Position numbers and translations under genes: made by a program. A stretch of DNA of 32,346 nucleotides from contig JAAFJS010000038.1 in the NCBI GenBank assembly GCA_013298985.1, positions 1-32,346 on the forward strand, in the 5' to 3' direction. This document shows positions 15,250-23,730 of the stretch, one piece after another. Under the pieces are notes generated by a model, which saw only the letters and a list, made by a program, of their open reading frames with translations, had not been told where the DNA came from and searched no databases. The stretch is from Cytophagales bacterium. GTDB taxonomy: Bacteria; Bacteroidota; Bacteroidia; Cytophagales; Thermoflexibacteraceae. Within the stretch, counting starts at the first letter, position 1. Every line of letters begins with the position of its first letter.

Positions 15250-16002
15250 CTACTTTATCCAACCTAATTTTTTCATTTTTTGTTTTAAGGCTAATTTTAT
15301 CAGTCCTTTCAAAGAGTAAGAAATAGCACTATTGGGGTAGGCAAATACACCAAAATCTGGGTGTTTCATATTAAATGCGATGGTGATACGAGTTTTGTTT
15401 CCCAAATATGGCTCTACTCGGTGCGTAAGCGTGCCTGGGAAAAGAAGCATTTTCCCACTTTGGGGAGTAATTTTGTGTTCTCGTACTTTTGGATTCCCAT
15501 TGATGCACTGGCTTGGTACACGCTGGGTAAATACATTCTCTCCTGAAAAGTAAAACCTATCTTCGAAAACAGTTTCTCCACTAATTTGATGACTACCTTC
15601 TTCGCCTGTTTCTACATAATAGACCCCAGACCACTGATTTTTATTGCGAGTGTGTTCGTGTGAAGCATTCGCGTGTCCTTTTTCATTCACATTTGCCCAC
15701 GCTTCAATCTCCCAATTTGTAAAGTATTTAGCTGGTAATTCGCCTTCTACCTTTATCAACATTTCTTTGATAGATGTCAGTATCATTTCTCTAAATTCCT
15801 CAACGCAAGGAGCTTCCCATGTAAGAAAATCCTGTTTGGAATGCCAGCCACCCACATTGGAAATTTTAATTCCCTCATCTACCTTTTTTTTCTCTAAAAT
15901 CACATTTTTGAGTTCTTGGTTTAGTTTTTTTGGATTTTCCCAAGTAATACATATAAACGGGGTAGCAAATATCGGCTCAAATGTATTTGTGTATTTGTTC
16001 AT
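15250..16002 (-). CDS. 2OG-Fe(II) oxygenase family protein (TIGR02466-like)
   Basis: A 250-residue double-stranded beta-helix protein of the putative 2OG-Fe(II) oxygenase group. Family blocks are AWANVNEKGHANASHEH (His115/His117 near the iron site), SGVYYVETGEEGS and ITPQSGKMLLFPGTLTHRV (distal iron His194), then TRITIAFNM (Arg205, which would hold the 2-oxoglutarate carboxylate). The C-terminal 35 residues form a basic, partly hydrophobic tail. The substrate is unknown: members are found in phages, cyanobacteria and marine bacteria, often near glycan or cofactor genes, but here the gene is alone. A -7 box (TATATTTG) lies 38 bases upstream. Confidence 0.85.
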   Translation of the reverse strand: MNKYTNTFEPIFATPFICITWENPKKLNQELKNVILEKKKVDEGIKISNVGGWHSKQDFLTWEAPCVEEFREMILTSIKEMLIKVEGELPAKYFTNWEIEAWANVNEKGHANASHEHTRNKNQWSGVYYVETGEEGSHQISGETVFEDRFYFSGENVFTQRVPSQCINGNPKVREHKITPQSGKMLLFPGTLTHRVEPYLGNKTRITIAFNMKHPDFGVFAYPNSAISYSLKGLIKLALKQKMKKLGWIK

Positions 16003-16039
16003 TTTTTACGCACATTAAAAAGTTATGAAAGATTATAGG

Positions 16040-16047
16040 CAAATATA
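16040..16047 (-). promoter_or_regulatory. -7 box (TATATTTG) for the 2OG oxygenase gene
   Basis: Read on the minus strand it matches TAnnTTTG exactly and lies 38 bases before the ATG at 16002. The -33 region is only weakly matched. Confidence 0.45.
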
Positions 16048-16096
16048 AAGCAGGATTTTTAAACAGTAATAATTCTTTGCCAATTATACTCTCCCG

Positions 16097-16148
16097 CTGG
16101 GCGAGATTTATAATCTCGCCCTTAATTTTCTGAGAATTTGTAATCCGA
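16097..16148. repeat. 52-bp double-hairpin repeat, copy 3
   Basis: Same frame and orientation as copies 1 and 2, with compensating changes in the first stem (GGGCGAGATTTATAATCTCGCCC pairs perfectly around its centre). It lies in the 249-base gap between two minus-strand genes. Confidence 0.8.
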
Positions 16149-16189
16149 TTATACTGTCGTCAATATCCTCACTAACAATCATTTGCTAT

Positions 16190-16229
16190 AAAAAAACCAT
16201 TGGCGCAAGCCGTATGCCTGCACCAATGG
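16190..16229 (-). terminator. Intrinsic terminator of the rhamnose aldolase/dehydrogenase gene
   Basis: On the minus strand, CCATTGGTGCAGGC pairs with GCTTGCGCCAATGG (two G-U pairs) around a 5-base loop, followed by seven T residues. It lies just past the stop codon at 16252. Confidence 0.82.
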
Positions 16230-16251
16230 AATAATATTTTCTAAATGATTT

Positions 16252-18387
16252 TTACCTTACAAACGCCACTGCCAGTCCTCCATCTACGTTGATGACATTT
16301 CCTGTACTTTTGTTTAGCAAGCCACCTACGCACGCAAAAACGCCATTGGCGATGTCTTCAGGAAGGATAATTTCATTTAGCAGGGTTCTTGACGCATAGA
16401 ATTTAGGCAGTTCCTCTACGGCTACACCATAAGCCTTTGCGCGACCTTCTGCCCATGCACCCGCCCAAATCTTGCTGTCCGCTATCACCGCATCAGGATT
16501 TACAGAGTTTACGCGAATATTATCCTTGCCCAGCTCGGCGGCGAGCAACCTACTCATGTGTAACTGTGCCGCTTTTGCAGAGCCATAACCAGCATTATTT
16601 GGACCTGAAACCAGTGCGTTTTTGCTTACAATATTCACAATATCGCCCCCAAAACCTTGTTTTCGCATGATTTCTACGGCGTGCTGACTGATGAGGAACT
16701 GTCCTTTCACCAAAATATCGTACATCAAATCCCACTCACTTTCTTTGGTGTCCTCAATGGTACGCGAAATAGAAATGCCTGCACTATTGACCACAATGTC
16801 CACCCCGCCAAATGCCAAGCAAGCAATCTCATAGAGCTTTCCAATGCTTTGATTATCAGTTACATCTACGACACCTCCCGCAAAGCTATCTTTCCCAAAA
16901 GTAGCATTAAACTCCTCTGTTGCGCTTTTCAAACGGTCAGCGTCATTGTCACAGAGAACTACGCACGCGCCTTCCTGCACGAACTTTTTGGCAATCGCTT
17001 TTCCAATTCCGCCCGCACTTCCAGTAATCAAGGCAACCTTTCTGGAAAGTGGTTTTTCTTTGGGCATTCTTTGGAGTTTAGCCTCTTCGAGTAGCCAGTA
17101 TTCGATATTAAAAGCCTCTTGGAGTGGCAGAGAAATATAGGAAGAAACGGCTTCTGCACCTCGCATAACGTTGATGGCGTTGATGTAAAACTCACTGGCA
17201 ACCCGCGCCGTTTGCTTGTCTTTGGCAAAGGTGAACATTCCCACGCCCTTCCAAAGAATAACGACTGGATTGGGGTCGCGCATAGCAGGGCTGTTGGGGT
17301 GTTTGCAGTTTTCATAATAGGTTGCGTAGCCTTTGCGATACACTTCAAAAGCAGGAGTAAGTTTTTCTTTAATTTTCTTATAATCTGTAACATCTTCATC
17401 TGGTGCAAGTTCCAGTACCAAAGGACAGATTTTGGTGCGTAGAAAATGGTCAGGGCAGCTTGTCCCCAGAGGCGCAAGTTTGTCCAAATCGTGGGAGTTG
17501 ATGAATTGCAATACTTTTTCATCATCAGTAAAATGTCCAATTACGCCCCCCTTTTGTCCCCCCGAAGGAGGGATAGGTGATTCGGAACATAAACCTCTCA
17601 AAGTTGCCGCTAATTTGCTTGCTTGTGAAAGCCTTTGTGCCTTGGGTAGCGATTCCAGCTTGATACCACCAAAAACAGGGCGATTTTTGCCTTCCTTGCT
17701 TGCCAAATATTCGCTTGCTTTCTCGATGACTTCCAGCGTATTGAGGTAAGAACTGTAACAGTCATCTCCCCAAGTGAAAAGTCCATGCTGCCCCAAGATA
17801 ATCCCTTTGATGTCAGGGCTTTCAGCCAAACATTCTGCCAATTTTAAGCCCAAATCAAAGCCTGGACGTTGCCAATCTACCCAGCCCAGTTTGCCTTCAA
17901 AAAGTTCTTGGTTAATTTTTTTGCCCTCTTTGGAAGCCGCAATCGCAATGAGTGCGTCGGGGTGCAAGTGGTCAATGTGCTTAAAAGGCAGAAAAGCGTG
18001 CAAAGGTGTGTCAATCGAGGGAGCTTTGGAGTTTAAGTCATAAATACAGTGGTTAAAAAGTTCAACCATTTCGTCCTCGTACTGCAAGCCGCGATAAATT
18101 TTTTTGAGGTCATTGAGCCTGTCCATGTAAAGAGCCGCCAAGCCACTTTTTTTGAGCGTCCCTAAGTCGCCGCCAGAGCCTTTGACCCACATCACCTCTG
18201 TTGGTTCGCCCGTAAGTGGGTGTTTTTCAGTGGTTTTGCACGAGGTATTCCCGCCACCATAGTTGGTCAGGCGGAGGTCAGCCCCTAAGATATTCGAGCG
18301 GTAAATGAGCAATGCAACTTGGTCATTACCAAAACTTTGTGCCTTTGCTTCGTCCCAAAGGTAGGAAACATATTTGTAATCAGTCAT
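16252..18387 (-). CDS. rhaD: Bifunctional L-rhamnulose(-phosphate) aldolase / short-chain dehydrogenase
   Basis: A 711-residue fusion. Residues about 1-430 are a class II aldolase/adducin domain (NYGGGNTSCK, WVKGSGGDLG, LHPDALIAIAA and GQHGLFTWGDD carry the phosphate- and metal-binding residues). It would split L-rhamnulose 1-phosphate into dihydroxyacetone phosphate and L-lactaldehyde. From about 450 on there is an SDR domain: TGSAGGIG (NAD-binding, near 455-462), NSAGIS, IVSKNA and YGSAK (catalytic Tyr601/Lys605), for oxidation of lactaldehyde. The fusion is a known RhaEW/RhaD type in Bacteroidota and Bacillus. Around residues 270-281 it carries PIPPSGGQKGGV, encoded by a palindromic repeat that looks inserted. 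The isomerase partner is 5.3 kb away on the same strand. Confidence 0.9.
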   Translation of the reverse strand: MTDYKYVSYLWDEAKAQSFGNDQVALLIYRSNILGADLRLTNYGGGNTSCKTTEKHPLTGEPTEVMWVKGSGGDLGTLKKSGLAALYMDRLNDLKKIYRGLQYEDEMVELFNHCIYDLNSKAPSIDTPLHAFLPFKHIDHLHPDALIAIAASKEGKKINQELFEGKLGWVDWQRPGFDLGLKLAECLAESPDIKGIILGQHGLFTWGDDCYSSYLNTLEVIEKASEYLASKEGKNRPVFGGIKLESLPKAQRLSQASKLAATLRGLCSESPIPPSGGQKGGVIGHFTDDEKVLQFINSHDLDKLAPLGTSCPDHFLRTKICPLVLELAPDEDVTDYKKIKEKLTPAFEVYRKGYATYYENCKHPNSPAMRDPNPVVILWKGVGMFTFAKDKQTARVASEFYINAINVMRGAEAVSSYISLPLQEAFNIEYWLLEEAKLQRMPKEKPLSRKVALITGSAGGIGKAIAKKFVQEGACVVLCDNDADRLKSATEEFNATFGKDSFAGGVVDVTDNQSIGKLYEIACLAFGGVDIVVNSAGISISRTIEDTKESEWDLMYDILVKGQFLISQHAVEIMRKQGFGGDIVNIVSKNALVSGPNNAGYGSAKAAQLHMSRLLAAELGKDNIRVNSVNPDAVIADSKIWAGAWAEGRAKAYGVAVEELPKFYASRTLLNEIILPEDIANGVFACVGGLLNKSTGNVINVDGGLAVAFVR
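17544..17578. repeat. GC-rich palindromic repeat translated inside the rhaD-like gene
   Basis: CCCTCC-TTC-GGGGGG hairpin followed by an AAAAGGGGGG run (minus strand), in style like the arms at 8264-8334 and 31131-31196. It is read in frame as PIPPSGGQKGG at about residues 270-280, at a point where I recall homologues having only a few residues between LRGLCS and the HFTDDE block. Confidence 0.55.
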
Positions 18388-18486
18388 GTCTTAAAGCTAT
18401 GATTTATGTTTTGAAAATGCAATCAAATTTAAAAAAGAGAAGCAGAAAAGAAAACAATCTAACGACTTATAAATCATTTATTTCAT

Positions 18487-18494
18487 TATATTTG
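18487..18494 (+). promoter_or_regulatory. -7 box (TATATTTG) for the Rpn-type gene and phosphatase
   Basis: Exact TAnnTTTG match, 46 bases before the ATG at 18541; no good -33 TTG is seen. It lies in the divergent gap with the rhaD-like gene. Confidence 0.45.
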
Positions 18495-18540
18495 TAATAA
18501 GTAATTAAAATACGTTATTTACAAACTGTAAATAGAAAAG

Positions 18541-19455
18541 ATGCTCATAGCCAATCCGATATATGATAGTGTTTTCAAATATCTCTTAGAAGATTTGGAG
18601 ATTGCCAAAGGGCTGATTTCGCTTATTTTAGAAGAAGAAATTACAGAACTTTCCTTCCAACCCCAAGAAACTTCGGTGGAGGGACGAATTGGCGCGCAAC
18701 TTGTTACTATTTATCGCTTGGACTTTAAGGCAGTTATCAAAAACCCAGATGGGAGTCATAAAAAAATCTTGATTGAACTCCAAAAATCCAAACGCTTTGC
18801 TAACATCAAGCGATTCAGGGGTTACTTGGCAGAAAATTACCGTAAAGAGGAGTTAATTACGCTACCTTCGGGCAAGCAAGCAGAAAGAGCCTTACCTATT
18901 ATTACCATTTATTTTTTAGGGTTTAGACTCAATGAAATAGAAATTCCTGTGCTAAAAGTAAGCAAATGCTTTTATGATGTGGTGAAAACAGCACCCATAA
19001 AGTCAAGTATCAGCGAGCCATTCATTGATTTGCTCACGCATGAGGCTTACATGGTACAAATTCCCCTCTTATCCGAAAACGATAAAAGTAGAGTGGAAAA
19101 AGTATTGAATATTTTTAGCCAGCGTTATATTTTTGATGACGGACGACGCTTAGATTTTAAAGGGCAAATAGACGACCCACTACTCAAGCTGATGACTGAC
19201 CGCCTCAATCGTGCCATTGCAGATGAAAAACTGCGAAAAGAAATGGACATGGAAAATGAAATAGATGAAACTTTTGACCGCGAACTTGGCGAAGTATATG
19301 AGGAAGTCATAGAGGAAAGAAAGAAAAATATAGAAAAAACTAAAATTATTGAAGAAAAAGAAAAAACAATCGAGGAAAAAGACAAAGCAATCGAAGAAAA
19401 AGACAGAGAATTAGAAATCCTTAGAAAACTAATTGCAGAAATAGACAAAAGATAG
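18541..19455 (+). CDS. Rpn/PD-(D/E)XK nuclease family transposase-like protein
   Basis: A 304-residue member of the PD-(D/E)XK family often annotated as putative transposase or Rpn recombination-promoting nuclease. It starts NPIYDSVFKYLL (typical DxxFK entry), followed by the active-site frame RLDFKAVI (Asp61) and KILIELQKSK (Glu79-x-Gln81), the ExQ variant common in this family. Residues 240-304 are a long charged coiled coil; inside it three 7-residue units starting IEEK (encoded by three tandem 21-base repeats at 19348-19410) make heptads. The next gene starts 18 bases after the stop, so the two may be co-transcribed. No inverted repeats or target duplications mark it as mobile. Confidence 0.82.
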   Translation: MLIANPIYDSVFKYLLEDLEIAKGLISLILEEEITELSFQPQETSVEGRIGAQLVTIYRLDFKAVIKNPDGSHKKILIELQKSKRFANIKRFRGYLAENYRKEELITLPSGKQAERALPIITIYFLGFRLNEIEIPVLKVSKCFYDVVKTAPIKSSISEPFIDLLTHEAYMVQIPLLSENDKSRVEKVLNIFSQRYIFDDGRRLDFKGQIDDPLLKLMTDRLNRAIADEKLRKEMDMENEIDETFDRELGEVYEEVIEERKKNIEKTKIIEEKEKTIEEKDKAIEEKDRELEILRKLIAEIDKR

Positions 19456-19473
19456 TGTAATTAATCCGCATTT

Positions 19474-21909
19474 ATGCCAAAATATATTACTTTTTGCAAA
19501 CTTAAATTTGCTTATTTACTTGGTTTATGCCTTTGGACGCATGGAATACTTGCCCAAGGTCAAGACCTCAATGCACTACTTTTGCAACTGAATCAAACCA
19601 AAACAGCAACGGATAAAATTTCGCTACTGAATCAGATTGCCTTGCTTTACCAACAACAAAATGCGCCCAGAAAGGCAGCAGAATATTATTTGCAAGTCTA
19701 TGATATTCAGAAAAATACAAGTAATGATGATGCCCTCAGCCTCACACTCCAAAATTTGGGCAAGGCGTATGTCATGGCGGGTGAGTATCGAGCAGCTATC
19801 CTGTTTTATAACGATTTGCTCAAAATCAAGCAAAAGAAAGAAGACAAAAAAGGGCAAGCCGAAGTGATAAGCCAGCTTGCCAATCTACACAAAACTACGC
19901 AAGAATATGAAAAAGCAATAGAGTATAGTCTTGATATACTGCAAATTAGCGCACAAACCAATGATGCTATTGCCATTGCAGAGGCTAATAATAATTTGGG
20001 GTTCTTGTACCGTCAAATTGGCGACCAAAAACTCTCCCTCATGTACTTTGAGAGGTCTATCAGTATGTATAGCATCTTGACGGAGGGCGCAACAAACAAT
20101 ATAGAAAAGGTGATTGCGCTGACCAATACAGGCGTAACTTATTCAAAAATAAGAGATTACACCAAAGCAAATTATTATTATAGCCAAGCCTTAGACCTCG
20201 CCAAAAGCAACAATCTTCTCGTCCAAAGTGCTAATATTTACAATCACATTGCCGCCAACTACTTTGTTTCAGGAAATGAAAACAATGCCTTACAGACTGT
20301 AAATCAAGCCATTGACATTGCCGTAGAAAACAAAGCAGATGAGGTGCTGATGGTCAGCTATCAATTACTTTCTGAGATTTATCAAAAGCAAGAAGACTTC
20401 AAGCTCTCTCAGCGATACGACAAATTGTTCCAAGAAATCAAAGAAAAAATAGCACAAAAAGAAAGGCAAAAAGTACAGGAAGCCCTTGAAACTCAGGTAG
20501 AAGTGGAGAGAAAAGAAAATGAATTGAAAAATCTGATTACTGACAAAGAACGTCAATCCGCCGCTTTGCGCCAGTCAGCCTTGGAAATCGAAAAACAAGA
20601 AAAAGACTTGGCTTTAAAAGCAACCGAATTGACCATTCTCAAACGTGAGCAAGACCTTCAGCTTGAGCAAATTAAGAACCAACAACTGGAAAAAAACAGG
20701 GTACAGCAACTATTGCTCATTACTCAGCAGCAAGCGCAAGCAGAAAAGCAAAAACAAGCATTGGCTATTTTAGAGCAAAATAAAAAACTCCAAGAGGTAC
20801 AAGCACGCGAGAAACAAAATGAAATAGAATTGCTGGAAACAGATAAAAAACTGCAAAACCAACAACTCAAATCCAAGCAAGAACAGTTAGAAAAAGCCAA
20901 CCTCATACGAAACTATGGGCTTGCGGTGCTTGGATTGGGTACGGCAGTGTTTTTGTTGATTTTAATTGGCTTTTTTCAAAATCGCAAGAAGAATAAATTA
21001 CTGAAAGGACAAAATCAGGAAATTCAGCAACAATCCGCCGCTATTCAAGTCCAAAACGAAGAACTCTATCAGCAACAAGAGGAAATTCTCTCACAAAGAG
21101 GCTATATCGAGGAAAAAAACAAAGAACTGAATACACAAAACTACAAAATGAGCAAAAGCATTGAGGCGGCTTTGGTCATTCAGCAATCGTTGCTGCCCAC
21201 AGAAAATATGTTCAAGCAGTCTTTTAAAGAACATTTTGTGATTTTTTATCCCAAAGATATTGTTTCTGGCGACTGCTATATGCTCGAAAAAATAGACAAC
21301 AAACTATTTTTAATCGTCGTAGATTGCACTGGGCATGGCGTTGCTGGCGCATTTATGTCACTGGTAGCCAACAATATACTCGAAAAAATCTTGTATGCCA
21401 ATAGTATTCATTCCCCTGCCGAAATTTTGGCGCATTTAGACCAAGACGTACAAATAGCCCTCAAAAAAGAAGAAACTGGAAATATGTATGGTATGGACTG
21501 CGCCGTAGTTTGCTTAGAATATTTGAACGAAAATCAGGCGCAGCTATCTTATGCAGGCGCAAAAAGAAATCTATATTACAAACCGCACCATATCAGTCAG
21601 TTACAAGAAATTCCTGCTGACCGTCGCGCCATTGGGAATAGAAATTTGACCAATCAAAAAGTGGTTTTTACCAATCACCAGCTAATCGTAGAAAGAGGTA
21701 CATTGATTTATCTTTCCTCAGATGGGTTTGCAGACCAGTGCAACATCAATCGCCGCAACTGGGGAAGTGCTAATTTTAAGAAAATGCTTGATGAAAACTT
21801 AGCTTCGCCACTAAACAAGCAAAAAAACGTCTTTGAAGAAACTTTTGCAAACTACAAACAAGGCGCAGACCAGCGCGATGATGTTACTTTGATTGGTGTG
21901 AGAGTTTAA
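19474..21909 (+). CDS. TPR / coiled-coil / SpoIIE-type PP2C phosphatase
   Basis: An 811-residue signalling protein of a layout frequent in Cytophagales. It has a signal peptide (residues 1-27, ending ILAQ), about seven TPR repeats (40-330) that would sit in the periplasm, and a very long coiled coil (330-478). One membrane helix follows (480-501, NYGLAVLGLGTAVFLLI), then a second coiled coil (510-560) and a cytoplasmic PP2C/SpoIIE domain (565-811). The metal residues are present: Asp600 (SGDCY), Asp617 (DCTGHG), Asp750 (DGFADQ) and Asp802-Asp803 (QRDDVT), so it should be active. It probably dephosphorylates an anti-anti-sigma or other STAS protein, but no such gene is nearby. Confidence 0.92.
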   Translation: MPKYITFCKLKFAYLLGLCLWTHGILAQGQDLNALLLQLNQTKTATDKISLLNQIALLYQQQNAPRKAAEYYLQVYDIQKNTSNDDALSLTLQNLGKAYVMAGEYRAAILFYNDLLKIKQKKEDKKGQAEVISQLANLHKTTQEYEKAIEYSLDILQISAQTNDAIAIAEANNNLGFLYRQIGDQKLSLMYFERSISMYSILTEGATNNIEKVIALTNTGVTYSKIRDYTKANYYYSQALDLAKSNNLLVQSANIYNHIAANYFVSGNENNALQTVNQAIDIAVENKADEVLMVSYQLLSEIYQKQEDFKLSQRYDKLFQEIKEKIAQKERQKVQEALETQVEVERKENELKNLITDKERQSAALRQSALEIEKQEKDLALKATELTILKREQDLQLEQIKNQQLEKNRVQQLLLITQQQAQAEKQKQALAILEQNKKLQEVQAREKQNEIELLETDKKLQNQQLKSKQEQLEKANLIRNYGLAVLGLGTAVFLLILIGFFQNRKKNKLLKGQNQEIQQQSAAIQVQNEELYQQQEEILSQRGYIEEKNKELNTQNYKMSKSIEAALVIQQSLLPTENMFKQSFKEHFVIFYPKDIVSGDCYMLEKIDNKLFLIVVDCTGHGVAGAFMSLVANNILEKILYANSIHSPAEILAHLDQDVQIALKKEETGNMYGMDCAVVCLEYLNENQAQLSYAGAKRNLYYKPHHISQLQEIPADRRAIGNRNLTNQKVVFTNHQLIVERGTLIYLSSDGFADQCNINRRNWGSANFKKMLDENLASPLNKQKNVFEETFANYKQGADQRDDVTLIGVRV

Positions 21910-21947
21910 AATAAGTGCGGTGAAAATTTAAGCCAAATATCATCTAA

Positions 21948-22535
21948 TCAATTTTTTGGCTTCATTTCCAATACTTTAAGAATGACCTCATCAGGGTTTT
22001 CTACCCAAAATCTCAGGAGTTTTTCTGCCTGATTTTCAAGGGGATACATTTTATAATAATCCCAGTTGGTAAAGTACGTAAGCACATCTCCCAACTCTCG
22101 CCTCCCTGACAAAATATCGACCGCGTAGGCTCTCGCCTCCAAATAGGCACGAAAAGGTGCAGGAAAAGGCAAAATGAAAAGCAAGAAAAATAAAAAACAG
22201 ACATTTACTGGAAAAAAAAGTGCAAAAATTGCCAGCACCTGCGGAAAAAGGTACGCAAAAGCAAAAACAGGAAAACCTAACCTCTGTGTATCAAGCAGAT
22301 GAACCGCCTCGTGCGCGAGTGTTTGCGTGGCTTGGCGTGGATAGTTTTCCACATAGCTGCGGCTTGTAAAATAAACCGTATAGCCAATCACCGTCGTAAA
22401 ATCAGTCATAAAAGTTGGGTTAAACCATTTGAGGAAAAAATTTAACCATTTCATTTCCCAAGATTCGTCTTTGTACTTGATTTTCAAGGGAACAATCGTG
22501 CGAAGCCTACTCACAAAATCATGGAAATTGGACAT
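21948..22535 (-). CDS. HExxH-motif membrane protein, probable zinc metallopeptidase-like
   Basis: A 195-residue protein I cannot place in a named family. It has HEAVH (His75-Glu76-His79) in TLAHEAVHLLDTQ. Two hydrophobic segments follow (about 90-110 and 111-127), then LEARAYAVD, in which Glu133 is a likely third zinc ligand. This order (HExxH plus a later Glu in an acidic helix) resembles gluzincin peptidases. The region before (FTTVIGYTVYFTSRSY) looks like the edge strand of such folds. Family, substrate and activity are inference. The gene converges with the phosphatase, 38 bases apart. It has the proportions of DUF4157-like proteins but with membrane helices. Confidence 0.65.
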   Translation of the reverse strand: MSNFHDFVSRLRTIVPLKIKYKDESWEMKWLNFFLKWFNPTFMTDFTTVIGYTVYFTSRSYVENYPRQATQTLAHEAVHLLDTQRLGFPVFAFAYLFPQVLAIFALFFPVNVCFLFFLLFILPFPAPFRAYLEARAYAVDILSGRRELGDVLTYFTNWDYYKMYPLENQAEKLLRFWVENPDEVILKVLEMKPKN

Positions 22536-22701
22536 TTTTAATAATTTTTTTGATAAAACTGATGCAAATTAAAGATTTCCCACTAATTTTATAGAGTTTT
22601 TTACCACATTCATCATAGTAAAATCAGAAAACCTTATATCGGAATCCAATTCAGCATATATTTTGTCCTAATTAAAAAAAACATTTTGGCTTAGATATAA
22701 A

Positions 22702-23424
22702 ATGAAAGATATGAAAATTAATTGCTTAGTGCTTGATGATGACCCTATTAGCAGAACTATTGTCTGCAATTATATCAATCAAGTAGATAGCTTGCATTTG
22801 GTAGCAAGTTGTGAAAATCCTATGCAAGCCATGACCTATTTGCATAATAATCAGATACAACTTGTCTTTTCGGATATAGAAATGCCTATGCTCAATGGCT
22901 TGGAATTTATCAAGTCGCTGAATGACCCGCCACTTTTTATCTTTATCACCTCTCACCAAGAGTACGCTTTGGAGGGTTTTGAGGTTAATGCTACAGACTT
23001 TTTGACCAAACCGTTTACGTATGCGCGTTTCTTGAAAGCCGTAAATAAGGCATTAGAAGCGATTGCTGGCGCGCAAAAAGAGTTAATTGATGTTCAGAAA
23101 GATTATTTTTTCGTCAAATTGGATTCCAAACTCATCAAACTCTATTTCGATGAAGTAATTTACGTGGAAGCGCAAAAAGATTATGTCAAGATTTATACGA
23201 CCACTGGCAAGCCTCAGCTGGTATGGCTCAATCTCAAGCATATTGAGGAACAATTCCCGCCAGACCTTTTTGTGAGGAGTCATCGTTCGTACATTGTCAA
23301 TATTTCTAAGGTAGATATTATTCTAAATGAGGAACTTATCATCGGAAATACCAGTATCCCACTGGGAATGTCTTACAAGGAGCAAGTGCTTAAAATGATA
23401 GACCCTAAGTTGATTAAACGTTAG
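22702..23424 (+). CDS. LytTR-family response regulator
   Basis: A 240-residue two-domain regulator. The receiver (residues 6-122) has the acidic pair Asp12-Asp13-Asp14, the phosphorylation site Asp58 in FSDIEMP, Thr83 and Lys103 (TKPF), so it should be phosphorylated. From about 130 on is a LytTR DNA-binding domain: DYFFVKLDSKLIKLYFDEVIYVEA, the usual KDYVKIYT segment and RSHRSYIVN. Such regulators commonly pair with a membrane histidine kinase of the LytS/YehU type; none is adjacent here, so its kinase is coded elsewhere. It is preceded by about 165 bases without an obvious promoter. Confidence 0.93.
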   Translation: MKDMKINCLVLDDDPISRTIVCNYINQVDSLHLVASCENPMQAMTYLHNNQIQLVFSDIEMPMLNGLEFIKSLNDPPLFIFITSHQEYALEGFEVNATDFLTKPFTYARFLKAVNKALEAIAGAQKELIDVQKDYFFVKLDSKLIKLYFDEVIYVEAQKDYVKIYTTTGKPQLVWLNLKHIEEQFPPDLFVRSHRSYIVNISKVDIILNEELIIGNTSIPLGMSYKEQVLKMIDPKLIKR

Positions 23425-23599
23425 TAATCCATTTTTATAGCAAAAACTGCGGAGAAAAAATTTCAAATTTACCAACAAAACCAAGCTGGCATGAGGGCTA
23501 AACCATTGTCAAACAATCTTTTATTCTATATTTAACCATGCGTTCATAAAAAATTAACAATTATTAGCATAATTATAACTTATTTTTAATTGCATTTAC

Positions 23600-23630
23600 T
23601 TGTTTGGTGTTGAAACATCTATTATCTTTG
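23600..23630 (+). promoter_or_regulatory. Consensus promoter of a candidate small RNA
   Basis: TTG (23600-23602), a 20-base spacer, then TATCTTTG (23623-23630), an exact TAnnTTTG box. There is no coding gene on this strand downstream; the next feature is a hairpin with a T tract. Confidence 0.6.
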
Positions 23631-23636
23631 TAACAA

Positions 23637-23730
23637 GTTTTTAGGTGGATGCAATAGTAAGGAAACGCATGAGGTTTGAAAAAACATAAATCCAGTTATG
23701 TTCATGCGTTTCATCTTACCTTTTTATTTT
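23637..23730 (+). ncRNA. Candidate small RNA, about 90 nt
   Basis: A transcript starting about 7 bases after the promoter would carry a long hairpin: GTAAG (23657-23661) plus GAAACGCATG (from 23662) pair with CATGCGTTTC (23703-23712) and CTTAC (23715-23719). A nested AACATAA/TTATGTT stem sits inside, and CTTTTTATTTT (23720-23730) follows as a terminator tail. The rest of the gene-free stretch 23425-23599 shows nothing. It overlaps the stop codon of the convergent isomerase gene by two bases, so antisense pairing with that mRNA's end is possible. Confidence 0.45.

Noticed and set aside
13616-16148. Possible CRISPR array from repeated hairpin units
   Set aside because: The three copies are more than 1 kb apart, with genes between them, and no cas gene is present.
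17028-17540. 170-codon frame on the minus strand
   Set aside because: It is an out-of-frame shadow of the aldolase/dehydrogenase gene.
18541-19455. Intact insertion sequence
   Set aside because: Although the gene's family is often called a transposase, no flanking inverted repeats or target duplications are seen, so I treat it as a resident nuclease-like gene.
23671-23691. Six-residue peptide frame (MRFEKT) inside the hairpin
   Set aside because: Too short and inside the stem-loop, with no ribosome site; more likely chance.
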